A DNA stretch of 64,000 bases from assembly GCF_014205335.1 (NCBI RefSeq), contig NZ_JACHNH010000001.1:1488001-1552000 (forward strand), in the 5' to 3' direction. Below the pieces are notes generated by a model. That model worked only from the letters and a program-made list of their open reading frames with translations, had not been told where the DNA came from and ran no database searches. Positions 44,178 through 51,905 of this stretch are shown piece after piece. How positions within the stretch are numbered: the stretch's first letter is position 1; each line of letters starts with the position of its first letter. The translations under genes and the position numbers were made by a program. This DNA is from Amorphoplanes digitatis. GTDB lineage: Bacteria; Actinomycetota; Actinomycetes; Mycobacteriales; Micromonosporaceae.

Positions 44178-44188
44178 GGGTAGCCTTA
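44175..44188 (+). promoter_or_regulatory. Candidate DtxR/IdeR iron box
   Basis: TAAGGGTAGCCTTA is an inverted repeat of TAAGG with a 4-bp centre, 34 bp before the siderophore-interacting protein gene. It resembles part of the 19-bp iron box TTAGGTTAGGCTAACCTAA but is not a full match. Its position before an iron-uptake gene supports iron-dependent repression. Confidence 0.5.
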
Positions 44189-44222
44189 GCTGCGTTGGCC
44201 TCCCCGCAGCGAACGGACGGTT

Positions 44223-45104
44223 ATGACGATCACAGCCCAGGCCGCCGCCCGCCCGGTCACCGAGCCCTATGTGCCGTTCGCGCTCGAGGTCAGGAGCTGC
44301 GTGCGCCTGAGCACCACGTTCATGCGGGTGACGCTGGCGGGGGAGTCGCTCGTCGACTTCGACCACCACGGCTTCGACCAGCGGATGAGCCTGCTGTTCC
44401 TGCCGCCGGGCACCGACTGCGAGGCGTTCGCCCGCGAACCCGACTGGACGCAGGCGTGGCGCAGCGGGCCGTCGGCGTCGTGGGCGCCGCTGCGGGTCTA
44501 CACGGTGCGGGCCTTCCGGCCGCGGGCGCGGGAGATCGACGTGGACTTCGTGCTGCACGGCACGGGCAGCCCGGCCTCGCGCTGGGCGAGTCACGCCGAG
44601 CCGGGCGACCGGATCGTCATGATCAGCGCCGCGAAGGGCCACCCGATCACGGACGTCGCCTGGCGGCCGCCGGCGGGCGCGAACCGGCTGCTGCTCGCGG
44701 CGGACGAGGCGGCCCTGCCGGCGGCGGCCTCGATCCTGGAGAGCCTGGACCGCCCGGCGCGGGCCTTCCTCGAGGTGCCGTTCCCGGACGACCGCCTGAC
44801 CATCGGCGGCCCGGCGGAGATCACCTGGCTGGTCCGGAGCCGGGGCGAGCGGCTGGGGCCGGTGGTCCGCGAGCAGCTGGACCGCGCCGCGCCGGCCGGT
44901 GCGCCGGGCGCCGTCGTCGAGCAGGAGGACGGCGACGTGTGGGACGTGCCCGAGGAGACGGCGGGCGGCTTCTACGCGTGGCTGGCCGGCGAGGCGGGGC
45001 CGGTGGTCTCCCTGCGCCGGCACCTGGTGGGCGAACGTGGCGTCGACCGCCGCGCGGTGGCCTTCATGGGCTACTGGAAAAAGGGCCGCGCCCAGCCCAA
45101 CTAG
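44223..45104 (+). CDS. Siderophore-interacting protein (FAD-dependent ferric reductase)
   Basis: A 293-residue cytosolic NAD(P)H:flavin oxidoreductase of the SIP/ViuB family that releases iron by reducing ferric siderophores. FAD-binding residues are in APLRVYTVRAFRP and DVDFVLHGTGSPASRWASHAEPGDRI, with the NADPH-side motif LLAADEAALPAAASILESL and the conserved C-terminal GYWKKGR. An iron-box-like palindrome lies in its promoter. Confidence 0.93.
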   Translation: MTITAQAAARPVTEPYVPFALEVRSCVRLSTTFMRVTLAGESLVDFDHHGFDQRMSLLFLPPGTDCEAFAREPDWTQAWRSGPSASWAPLRVYTVRAFRPRAREIDVDFVLHGTGSPASRWASHAEPGDRIVMISAAKGHPITDVAWRPPAGANRLLLAADEAALPAAASILESLDRPARAFLEVPFPDDRLTIGGPAEITWLVRSRGERLGPVVREQLDRAAPAGAPGAVVEQEDGDVWDVPEETAGGFYAWLAGEAGPVVSLRRHLVGERGVDRRAVAFMGYWKKGRAQPN

Positions 45105-45179
45105 ATGGTGCCTCCCAGGAAGATCCACGCCCTGGTCGACGAGTGTGCCCTGAGTCACATCGAACCGGGCGGCGGGCTA

Positions 45180-45202
45180 CGAAAGTGATCAATACGCTTT
45201 CG
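45180..45202 (+). promoter_or_regulatory. Inverted repeat before the secreted lectin gene
   Basis: CGAAAGTG and CGCTTTCG form an inverted repeat with seven of eight pairs and a 7-bp centre, 29 bp before the lectin start codon. It could be an operator or an RNA hairpin near the 5' end of the message. No matching regulator is known to me. Confidence 0.3.
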
Positions 45203-45231
45203 GCGTCATCGACACCACGGGGAGACATTTC

Positions 45232-45747
45232 ATGCGTTTTTCGAGAACCCGCACTCTGACCGCCGCCGTCGCCGCCGGCATCATGGTCGCGGTCGCCATG
45301 ACGGCGCCCGCCTTCGCCGCCGACCGTCAGCGGGGCCTGCGCAACAAGGAGTTCAGCCCTGCCGACCTGGGCACGGGGATTGCCGGCTCGGCGTCCGAGG
45401 CGTGGCTGCGCAACGTCAGCCTCATGGAGATCTTCACGATTGAGGACAAGGGCACCTACGACAGCCAGCCCCAGGTGAAGATCCAGAATGGATATGGTCG
45501 CTGCCTCGACAGCCGCGGCAACCACAGCTCCGAGTCAGCCTGGTTCCTGAGCTGCAACAGCGGCGACTACCAGCTGTGGCAGATCTTCACCAACGGCAAC
45601 GGCACGAAGACCTACAAGAACAAGGGTGCCTGGACCCAGCAGGGCCGGCACCTCTGCCTGGCCAGCTCGGGTGTGAACAGGGCGGTCATCATGCAGTTCT
45701 GCGGCCTCACCACCGGACGCCAGCAGTGGACCGAGATCGCACCCTGA
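45232..45747 (+). CDS. Secreted ricin-type lectin-like protein
   Basis: A 171-residue exported protein. The signal peptide (TAAVAAGIMVAVAMTAPAFA-A) is followed by a beta-trefoil-like domain with CLDSRGNHSSESAWFLSCNSGDYQLWQIF and CLASSGVNRAVIMQFCGLTTGRQQW. These represent about two trefoil subdomains with the usual C-x-D and Q-x-W elements, shorter than the full three-fold lectin. It may bind sugars outside the cell, or form a full trefoil by dimerising (inference). It is flanked by an inverted repeat upstream and a terminator downstream. Confidence 0.8.
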   Translation: MRFSRTRTLTAAVAAGIMVAVAMTAPAFAADRQRGLRNKEFSPADLGTGIAGSASEAWLRNVSLMEIFTIEDKGTYDSQPQVKIQNGYGRCLDSRGNHSSESAWFLSCNSGDYQLWQIFTNGNGTKTYKNKGAWTQQGRHLCLASSGVNRAVIMQFCGLTTGRQQWTEIAP

Positions 45748-45778
45748 CCGAGGCGTAGGCCGGAGCCCGGAAACAGAG

Positions 45779-45812
45779 TCGGGGTGCGGCGGGCTCAGCC
45801 GCCGCACCCCGA
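45779..45812. terminator. Bidirectional hairpin terminator
   Basis: A 14-bp perfect stem (TCGGGGTGCGGCGG with its complement) with a GCTCAG loop, between the convergent lectin and propeller genes. It likely ends both transcripts. Confidence 0.8.
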
Positions 45813-45834
45813 TCCTTCCGAAACCGGCTGCGGG

Positions 45835-47169
45835 TCAGTCCGCCTGGGTGTGGACGAACACGTCGCGGGCCAGGTTGACGTCGCCGGGTACCAGGTTGGA
45901 CGCCGTCGACTCGAAGACGACGCGGCGGCCGAAGGCGCTGATCGACGGGTTGGCGCTGGGGCCGTCGCCCTGCTCGCCGGCGTCGGAGACGCTGACCCGG
46001 GTGGTGTTACCGGCGACCAGGTCGCGGACGAACACGTCCGGCGCGCTGTTGGTGTCGCCGGCGACCAGGTTGCGGGCCCACGACAGGTAGGCGACGTAGC
46101 GGCCGTCCGGGCTGATCGCCGGCCGGACGCTGCCGAGGTCGCCCTGCACGCCCGCGCCGGACACGCTCACCAGCGTGGTGACGCCGGCGGCCAGGTCGCG
46201 GATGAACACGTCCTCCCGGCCGTTGGTGTCGCCCTCGACCAGGTCCGGCGCCCACGAGGAGAACGCCACGTAGCGGCCGTCCGCGCTCATCGAGGCGTGC
46301 ACGCTGTGCAGGGTGCCCCGCGCGCCGACCCGGTGGACGCTGACCTGGGTGGTGGTGCCGGTGGCCAGGTCGCGCAGGTGGACGTCGGCCGTGAGGCTGG
46401 AGCCGCTCTGCGGCGTCATCGCCTCGAACGTCACGTAGCGGCCGCCGACCACGGGCGAGAGGCCGCCGTCGAGGTCGTCGTACGAGTCGGCGGAGGGTAC
46501 GTCCGCCCGCAGGCCGTCGCGGGTGATGTTCACCCGGACCGTGGTGCCGGCGGTCAGGTCCCGGACGAACAGGTTCTCCCGGTCCGCACCGCCGGCGTCG
46601 TCGCCGTCGGCGAGGGGCAGGGTCGACTGGAACGTCACGTGGCGGCCGTCGGCGCTGATCCGGGACAGCTTCGCGCTGTCCGCGGCGCCCTGCGCACCGG
46701 ACGGCGCCAGGCTGGCCCGGACCGTGGTGCCGGCGGTCAGGTCGCGCACGAACACGTCGCGCCGCCTGTTGGTGTCGCCGGCGACCAGGTCGGCGGCGTC
46801 CGAGGCGAAGCTGACGTAGCGCCCGTCGTCGCTGATCGACGGCGCGTAGCTGTTGCCGCCGGCCTGCGCACCGGCGCCGGAGACGCTGACCCGGGTCGTC
46901 GTGCGGGCGACCAGGTCGCGCACGAACACGTCCTCGGTGCGGTTGGTGTCGCCCGCGACGAGATTCGCCGCCCGCGAAGAGAACGCGACGTAGCGGCCGT
47001 CGGCGCTCACCGCTCCCGCGGCGGCGCCGCCGGGCTGTGTGCCGTTGTTGGCGACGTTGACCCGGGCGGTGCTGTTGTTCTCGGCGGCGAACGCGTTCGT
47101 CGCCAGGCACGCCATCGCGACCCCCGCCGAGAGCACGCCCGCGGCGGCGGCGAACGTACGTGGCCTCAT
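45835..47169 (-). CDS. Secreted TolB/PD40-type beta-propeller protein
   Basis: A 444-residue exported protein. After a signal peptide (AAAAGVLSAGVAMACLATNAFA-A) there are seven repeats of about 57 residues built on SADGRYVAFSS, LVAGDTN and DVFVRDL, with repeats 3 and 4 the most divergent. Seven copies suit a closed seven-bladed propeller. The Asp-rich DGR and GDTN loops may bind calcium. No catalytic domain is attached, so it is probably a binding or scaffold protein outside the cell. Confidence 0.85.
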   Translation of the reverse strand: MRPRTFAAAAGVLSAGVAMACLATNAFAAENNSTARVNVANNGTQPGGAAAGAVSADGRYVAFSSRAANLVAGDTNRTEDVFVRDLVARTTTRVSVSGAGAQAGGNSYAPSISDDGRYVSFASDAADLVAGDTNRRRDVFVRDLTAGTTVRASLAPSGAQGAADSAKLSRISADGRHVTFQSTLPLADGDDAGGADRENLFVRDLTAGTTVRVNITRDGLRADVPSADSYDDLDGGLSPVVGGRYVTFEAMTPQSGSSLTADVHLRDLATGTTTQVSVHRVGARGTLHSVHASMSADGRYVAFSSWAPDLVEGDTNGREDVFIRDLAAGVTTLVSVSGAGVQGDLGSVRPAISPDGRYVAYLSWARNLVAGDTNSAPDVFVRDLVAGNTTRVSVSDAGEQGDGPSANPSISAFGRRVVFESTASNLVPGDVNLARDVFVHTQAD

Positions 47170-47282
47170 GGAGTTTCTCCTTCAGATCGGGTGGGCGCCG
47201 CAGGGCACGCGGCGCCGCAAAGCTCGGTCGGCACGCTATCGACGAGCCTTTGGGTGATCTTTGGGTCGACTCCGCGGCGGCG

Positions 47283-48563
47283 TCAGTGCGCTGCGGCCAG
47301 GGCGGGTTCGGCGGCCTCGACGGGCAGGCGCCAGGGGCGGACGACCAGCAGCAGGACCACGTTCGCGCCGATCATGCCGCCGGCGATCACCAGGGCCATG
47401 CCGGTCGCGCCGGTGCCGAGGACGCCGACCAGCGGAGCCGCCAGCGCGCCGACGCCGAACTGGACCGCGCCGAGCAGGGCCGCCGCGGTGCCGGCCGCCT
47501 CGCCGTGCCGCGAGAGCGCGAGCGCCGGCGCGTTCGGCAGCGCCAGGCCGGCCGAGGCGAGGACCGCCCAGAGCGGCACGAGCACCGCGGGCAGGCCACC
47601 GAAGCCGGTGGCGGCGACCAGGAGCAGCACCAGGCCCGCGACGGCGCCGCCGGCGAGCGCGGAGATCAGGATCTGCGACGGCGACCAGCGGCGCAGCAGC
47701 CGCACGTTGAGCTGGGTTGCCGTGATCAGGCCGACCGCGCCGGCGCCGAACACGAAGCCGAACTGCTGCTCGCTGAGGTGGTATTGCTCCTGGAAGACGA
47801 ACGACGAGCCCGAGACGTAGGCGAACAGGGCGGCCATCGCCAGCCCGGCCACCAGGATCAGTCCGACGTAGGTCCGGTCGGCGAGGAGCCGGCCGTAGTC
47901 GCGGACCGTGCCGACCACGCCGCCGTTGCGCCGCCGCGCGACCGGCAGCGTCTCCGGCAGGCCCAGCGCGGTCACCGTCAGGATCGCGATGCCGAAGAGC
48001 GCCAGCACGACGAAGACGCCGCGCCAGGACGTCCAGTTCAGCGTGATGCCGCCGAGCGTCGGCGCGAGGATCGGCGCGGCGCCCATGACGAGCATGAGGC
48101 GGGACAGCAGCTTGGCCGCGGCGAGCCCGGTGAACAGGTCGCGGACGACGGCCATCGCGACGACCGCGGCCGCGGCGGCGCCGAGGCCCTGGAGGACCCG
48201 CAGCGTGCCGAGGACGGCGAGGTTCGGCGCGATGACGCAGAGGATCGACGCCGCGATGTGCACGGCGATCCCGGCGAGCAGCGGCGCACGGCGGCCGACG
48301 GCGTCGGAGACCGGGCCGATCAGCAACTGGCCGAGCGCGAGGCCGGCCAGGGTCCCGGTGAGGGTGAGCTGAACCGCGGCGGCGGTGGTGTGCAGGTCGT
48401 CGGTGATCGTCGGCAGTGACGGCAGGTACATGTCGATGGTGAGCGGGCCGAGGGCGATGAGGAAGCCGAGCACCAGCACGAGCCGCAGCCGCTCGCGGGG
48501 GGACATGAGCTCCCCGGGTGTCTGCGCCGCTCGTGTTCCGGGGCGTTCGGGCGCCTGGGTCAT
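47283..48563 (-). CDS. Bcr/CflA-family MFS drug efflux transporter
   Basis: A 426-residue 12-helix transporter. Diagnostic elements are DMYLPSLPTI in helix 1, GQLLIGPVSDAVGRRAPLL (motif A) and RVLQGLGAAAAAVVAMAVVRDLF (motif B), as in the Bcr/CflA drug:H+ antiporters. It probably exports a drug or natural product. ATG 48563 is used; an ATG 12 bp upstream is an alternative. Of the 383 bp before it (48564-48946), 48902-48932 is a terminator for the next gene; I see nothing else of note there. Confidence 0.9.
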   Translation of the reverse strand: MTQAPERPGTRAAQTPGELMSPRERLRLVLVLGFLIALGPLTIDMYLPSLPTITDDLHTTAAAVQLTLTGTLAGLALGQLLIGPVSDAVGRRAPLLAGIAVHIAASILCVIAPNLAVLGTLRVLQGLGAAAAAVVAMAVVRDLFTGLAAAKLLSRLMLVMGAAPILAPTLGGITLNWTSWRGVFVVLALFGIAILTVTALGLPETLPVARRRNGGVVGTVRDYGRLLADRTYVGLILVAGLAMAALFAYVSGSSFVFQEQYHLSEQQFGFVFGAGAVGLITATQLNVRLLRRWSPSQILISALAGGAVAGLVLLLVAATGFGGLPAVLVPLWAVLASAGLALPNAPALALSRHGEAAGTAAALLGAVQFGVGALAAPLVGVLGTGATGMALVIAGGMIGANVVLLLVVRPWRLPVEAAEPALAAAH

Positions 48564-48901
48564 GGTGGGTCCCATCCGTGGTCCGGGTCGGTCGGGTAAA
48601 GCGTCCGACACGGGTACGACAAGTTCACGGGCGTGCGCAGGATTCCCAGGAATGCAATTTGGTGTCGCCTGTCACATCAATCGAAATCGCGGTATTGCGG
48701 GCCGGTGAAAAGCCCGACCGGATTATGGAAATTCGGTTGACTGGCCGGCTCGGGACCGGGTCGGAACGACGTCGCCCCGGTGCGGGTCGCCGGGTGCTGC
48801 CAGCCCGCCCTCCCGCCGGACGTCGGGCATGACGCCCCACGCGCGACTCGTCACGCCCGGGAGAATGGTAGTTGCCGTGAACAATTATCCCGGACCGAAA
48901 A

Positions 48902-48932
48902 CCCGCCGATCGCGGACGGTGCGATCGGCGGG
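48902..48932 (-). terminator. Rho-independent terminator of the protease gene
   Basis: A perfect 12-bp stem (CCCGCCGATCGC with GCGATCGGCGGG) and 7-base loop; on the minus strand it is followed by TTTTCGG. It lies 15 bp after the protease stop codon. Confidence 0.85.
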
Positions 48933-48946
48933 CCGTCACGGTTCGG

Positions 48947-50494
48947 TCAGCCGCGCCGCCATTTCTGGTTCAGGGTGCCGGCGCAGTCCCAGATCTGGAT
49001 CCTGGCGCCGTCGTTGCCGTTCCAGTCCCTGATGTCGAGGCACTTGTTCGCCTGCGGGTTGACCAGGTCGCCCGCGGCCGAGAGCACGAACTGCTGCGCC
49101 GGGTTCCCGTTGCAGCCGACGATCTGAATGATCGTGCCGTTGGTGGTCGATCCCCACGGAACGTCCATGCACTTGTTGTTCGACGTCAGCAGCGTGCCGT
49201 TCACGGACGTCCACTTCTGCGCGCCGGTGCCGTTGCAGCCCCACATTTGCAGCAGCACGCCGTCGGAGAAGTTCGAGTTCGGCACGTCGATGCACTTGTT
49301 GTTCCAGTTGCTGACGAGCGAGCTCGCGCCGCCGCCACCGCCGCTGGTGGTCAAAGAGAGGCCGTAGACGCCGAGAATCTCGTTGACGGGCTGGAACCAC
49401 ATCGTGCCGCCGGACGAGCAGTTGCCGGTGCCGCCGGAGGTGACGCCCTGTGCCTGGTTGCCGGAGATCCAGGAGCCGCCGGAGTCGCCCGGCTCGGCGC
49501 ACGCGTTGCTGCGGCTGAGGCCGGAGACGGCGCCCTGCGAGTACACGATCGTTTCGTTGCGGCCCAGGATCGTGCCGCAGCGCCAGCCGGTGGTCCGGCC
49601 GGAGCGGCAGACCGAGCTGCCGACGGCGGCGTCCTGCGAGCCGGCCACGATCACGTTGCCGCCCGCGTAGTTGTTCACCCACGGCTGGGGCGTCCAGTTG
49701 GCGTTCGTCCGGATCCACGAGTAGTCGTTGCCCGGGAACGACGAGCCGGCGAACGTGCCCTGCGAGACGTTGTTGTAGCCGAGGGTCGGGCTGTTCACGC
49801 CGCCGCAGTGGCCGGCGCTGACGAAGCCGCCCGCGACGGCGAAGCCGACCGAGCAGAGCGTGTTGCCGTTGATCACGTACTGGTCGCCGCCGCGGATGTC
49901 GTACATCGGCCTCGGCGCCTCGGGGGCGTCGACGACGGTGACCGCGCCGGCGCCGCTGTCCTGGGCGAACCGTCGCGCGGCGGCGGCGCCGCCGGGCCGG
50001 GCCATGACGACGAGGCGGTTGGCGGCGACGTCGACGTACCAGCCGCGTACCGCGGTGCCCTTCGCGCCGGCGGCGTTGCGGTCCAGCCGCGTGCGGGCCG
50101 CGGCGAGGTCGGCGGCGCCGCGCGCGACGATCTTGACGTTGGCGCCCTCCGCGCGCACGGCGGCGGCCGTCGCCGGGTCGGTGACCGCGACGGTGAGCCG
50201 CTCGGCGCCGGCCGGGATCCAGGCGCCGGCGAAGGCCTTGCCGAGCTTGGCGCGCAGTCGCCGCTCGACGACCGGTGCCGCCGCCTCGGTGGCGAGGCGG
50301 GCCGCGATCTGGTCGTCGGTGAGCCGCAGGTCGCGGCGCATCGCGGCGACCATGCCGGGCGCCATGTCGAACCGGGCGGCCGCGGCGGGTTCGGTGGGTG
50401 CCGGCGTCTCCGCGGCGAAACCTGTTAACGGGAAGAGGCCGAGGGTGGTCACCGCGACGGCGGCGACACCGAGCAGCTTGATGGGACGTGACAT
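48947..50494 (-). CDS. Secreted streptogrisin-like S1 protease with ricin lectin domain
   Basis: A 515-residue zymogen. A signal peptide (1-27) is followed by an alpha-lytic-protease-type pro-region (about 28-195), then a chymotrypsin-fold protease (about 196-380) with His229 in SAGHC, Asp257 in GNDYSW and Ser338 in GDSGGSW. A Ser/Gly-rich linker leads to a C-terminal ricin B trefoil (about 392-515) with three subdomains ending QKW, QQF and QKW. The pro-region should fold the protease and be cut off outside the cell. The lectin may target it to glycoproteins or fungal walls. A CebR-like palindrome lies upstream. Confidence 0.95.
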   Translation of the reverse strand: MSRPIKLLGVAAVAVTTLGLFPLTGFAAETPAPTEPAAAARFDMAPGMVAAMRRDLRLTDDQIAARLATEAAAPVVERRLRAKLGKAFAGAWIPAGAERLTVAVTDPATAAAVRAEGANVKIVARGAADLAAARTRLDRNAAGAKGTAVRGWYVDVAANRLVVMARPGGAAAARRFAQDSGAGAVTVVDAPEAPRPMYDIRGGDQYVINGNTLCSVGFAVAGGFVSAGHCGGVNSPTLGYNNVSQGTFAGSSFPGNDYSWIRTNANWTPQPWVNNYAGGNVIVAGSQDAAVGSSVCRSGRTTGWRCGTILGRNETIVYSQGAVSGLSRSNACAEPGDSGGSWISGNQAQGVTSGGTGNCSSGGTMWFQPVNEILGVYGLSLTTSGGGGGASSLVSNWNNKCIDVPNSNFSDGVLLQMWGCNGTGAQKWTSVNGTLLTSNNKCMDVPWGSTTNGTIIQIVGCNGNPAQQFVLSAAGDLVNPQANKCLDIRDWNGNDGARIQIWDCAGTLNQKWRRG

Positions 50495-50533
50495 GGGGAT
50501 CCTTCCGCTGACCGGGGGAAACTCAGTGGGAAG

Positions 50534-50545
50534 GAGAGCGCTCTC
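50534..50545 (-). promoter_or_regulatory. GAGAGCGCTCTC operator-like palindrome
   Basis: A perfect 12-bp palindrome 40 bp before the protease start codon. It resembles the TGGGAGCGCTCCCA site of the LacI-family cellulose regulator CebR/CelR, suggesting control of this protease with plant-polymer genes. Confidence 0.55.
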
Positions 50546-50576
50546 TGGATCGGAGTCTGTCGATATTTAGTAATTC

Positions 50577-50582
50577 TGTCAA
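50577..50582 (-). promoter_or_regulatory. Candidate -35 element of the protease promoter
   Basis: TTGACA on the minus strand, about 31 bp upstream of the palindrome. The following 25 bases are AT-rich (AATTACTAAATATCG); TATCGA or CAGACT could serve as the -10. The palindrome would then lie just downstream of the start of transcription. Confidence 0.4.
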
Positions 50583-50650
50583 GAAACTTCAATGATTATT
50601 GTCCACCGATGTCAGGTCGCGACGCGGCGTCACGCCGTCGCGTTCCGTGC

Positions 50651-50811
50651 TAGCTTGGAGGGGTTGTCGTTCCGATTTCTCATATTTACCAGAGCCTGGT
50701 GGGTATCCGAACCCTCCAGGCTTTTGTCGTATGAGTCCGGTTTCCTGATCTTTACGGGCGGCGACGGAGTTCGCGAGGTGCGAACTCCTTGTGGTTGCGA
50801 AAGGGCTTGAC
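50651..50811 (+). promoter_or_regulatory. Structured leader of the cold-shock gene
   Basis: TAGCTT at 50651-50656 is a plausible -10, giving a leader of roughly 150 bases. It contains a terminator-like hairpin at 50693-50722 (AGCCTGG and GGGT on the 5' side, 11 pairs, one T-T mismatch, loop ATCCGA) followed by TTTT. A second, perfect 9-bp hairpin, GGAGTTCGC with GCGAACTCC, follows at 50766-50788. The ribosome binding site AAGGG (50801-50805) comes after both. This is the layout of an attenuator or thermosensitive leader. Confidence 0.55.
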
Positions 50812-51015
50812 ATGGCTGTCGGCACAGTGAAGTGGTTCAACGCGGACAAGGGCTTCGGTTTCATCACCCAGGACGGTGGTGCTCCGGACGTGTTCGCACA
50901 CTTCTCCGCCATCGCCTCCGACGGATACCGCACTCTCGAGGAGAACCAGCGGGTTGAGTTCGACGTCGAGCAGGGCCAGAAGGGCCTGCAGGCAGCGAAC
51001 ATCCGTCCCATCTGA
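50812..51015 (+). CDS. Cold-shock protein (CspA family)
   Basis: A 67-residue single cold-shock domain that binds single-stranded RNA and DNA. RNP1 is KGFGFI and RNP2 is VFAHF; the length is standard. ATG 50812 starts [10 protein letters not shown], the usual N-terminus; further upstream codons in frame are leader. The long structured 5' leader suggests post-transcriptional control, as is known for other csp mRNAs. Confidence 0.95.
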   Translation: MAVGTVKWFNADKGFGFITQDGGAPDVFAHFSAIASDGYRTLEENQRVEFDVEQGQKGLQAANIRPI

Positions 51016-51024
51016 CGTACGTCA

Positions 51025-51067
51025 CGAGGGCCGTGCCTCCCGCGTTGAGCGGGAAGCGCGGCCCTCG
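51025..51067 (+). terminator. Hairpin terminator after the cold-shock gene
   Basis: Outer stem CGAGGGCCG/CGGCCCTCG (9 bp) enclosing an inner TCCCGC/GCGGGA stem, nine bases after the stop codon. No U-tract follows. Confidence 0.7.
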
Positions 51068-51094
51068 GTCGTCTCCCTTACGGAAAAGAGTGGT

Positions 51095-51829
51095 GTGAAG
51101 ACGTACTCCGGAGCGCCCTACGCGGTCGTGACCCACAGCCCCCTCCAGCGACGCCTGCTGCGTAACGCCTCGTTCCCCGCGCGGGCGCCGCAGCAGGACG
51201 CCCTGAAGATGACCCCCGTGCCCATGGTTCCGGAGGTACATCTGTTCCTCGCCGAGGACTCGGTGCTGCTCTGGGCCCGGCTCGAGACCGAGGCGGGCGG
51301 GCCGCTGCCGGCGCCGTACTGGGCGACGGCCTGGCCGGGCGGGCAGGCACTCGCCCGCTACGTCCTGGACCACCCGGAGCTCGTCGAGGGCCGCAGCGTC
51401 CTTGACCTCGCCTCCGGCTCCGGGCTGGTCGCCATCGCCGCCGCGCAGGCCGGCGCCGCCGAGGTGACCGCCAACGACACCGACGCGTACGCCATCGCCG
51501 CGATCCAGGCGAACGCGAACGCCAACGGCGAGCGGATCGCGACCGTCGTGGACGACCTCACCGGCGGCGACGGCGAGGGCGCCGAGGTGATCCTCGCCGG
51601 CGACTGCCTCTACAACGCCGACGTCGCGGCCAAGATGCTGCCCTTCATCGGCCGCGCCATGAACCGCGGCGCGACAGTGCTGCTCGGCGACCCCGGCCGC
51701 GGGTACGCCCCGGACGGGTTCCTGCGCACCCTGGCGACCTACCAGGCGGCGACCCTCGGCGCGCAGGAGGACGGCCAGCGCGACCAGACCAGCGTGCTGA
51801 CCCCGGCCGCGGTCGCCCTCACGAGCTGA
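51095..51829 (+). CDS. Class I SAM-dependent methyltransferase
   Basis: A protein of about 244 residues. The SAM-binding motif I is VLDLASGSGLVAIAAAQAGA, with motif II EVTANDTDAYAIAAIQANAN and a later VILAGDCLYNADV; the first part PYWATAWPGGQALARY is typical of the group related to the ETFB-lysine and protein methyltransferases. The target is unknown. The start is uncertain: GTG 51095 follows a purine-rich AAGAG; ATG 51209 would trim a conserved N-terminal segment. Confidence 0.8.
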   Translation: MKTYSGAPYAVVTHSPLQRRLLRNASFPARAPQQDALKMTPVPMVPEVHLFLAEDSVLLWARLETEAGGPLPAPYWATAWPGGQALARYVLDHPELVEGRSVLDLASGSGLVAIAAAQAGAAEVTANDTDAYAIAAIQANANANGERIATVVDDLTGGDGEGAEVILAGDCLYNADVAAKMLPFIGRAMNRGATVLLGDPGRGYAPDGFLRTLATYQAATLGAQEDGQRDQTSVLTPAAVALTS

Positions 51830-51905
51830 CCTTTGCTCGCCGGATCCCGGTCGGACGTGCGAGGCTGAGCGCTGACGCGTGCGACCGGGGGTGTCATTGG
51901 TGGGC

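Noticed and set aside
48612..48901. A gene or mobile-element fragment in the relatively AT-rich stretch before the efflux gene.
   Set aside because: Short frames on both strands lack motifs and no terminal repeats were seen; it probably holds only the efflux promoter.
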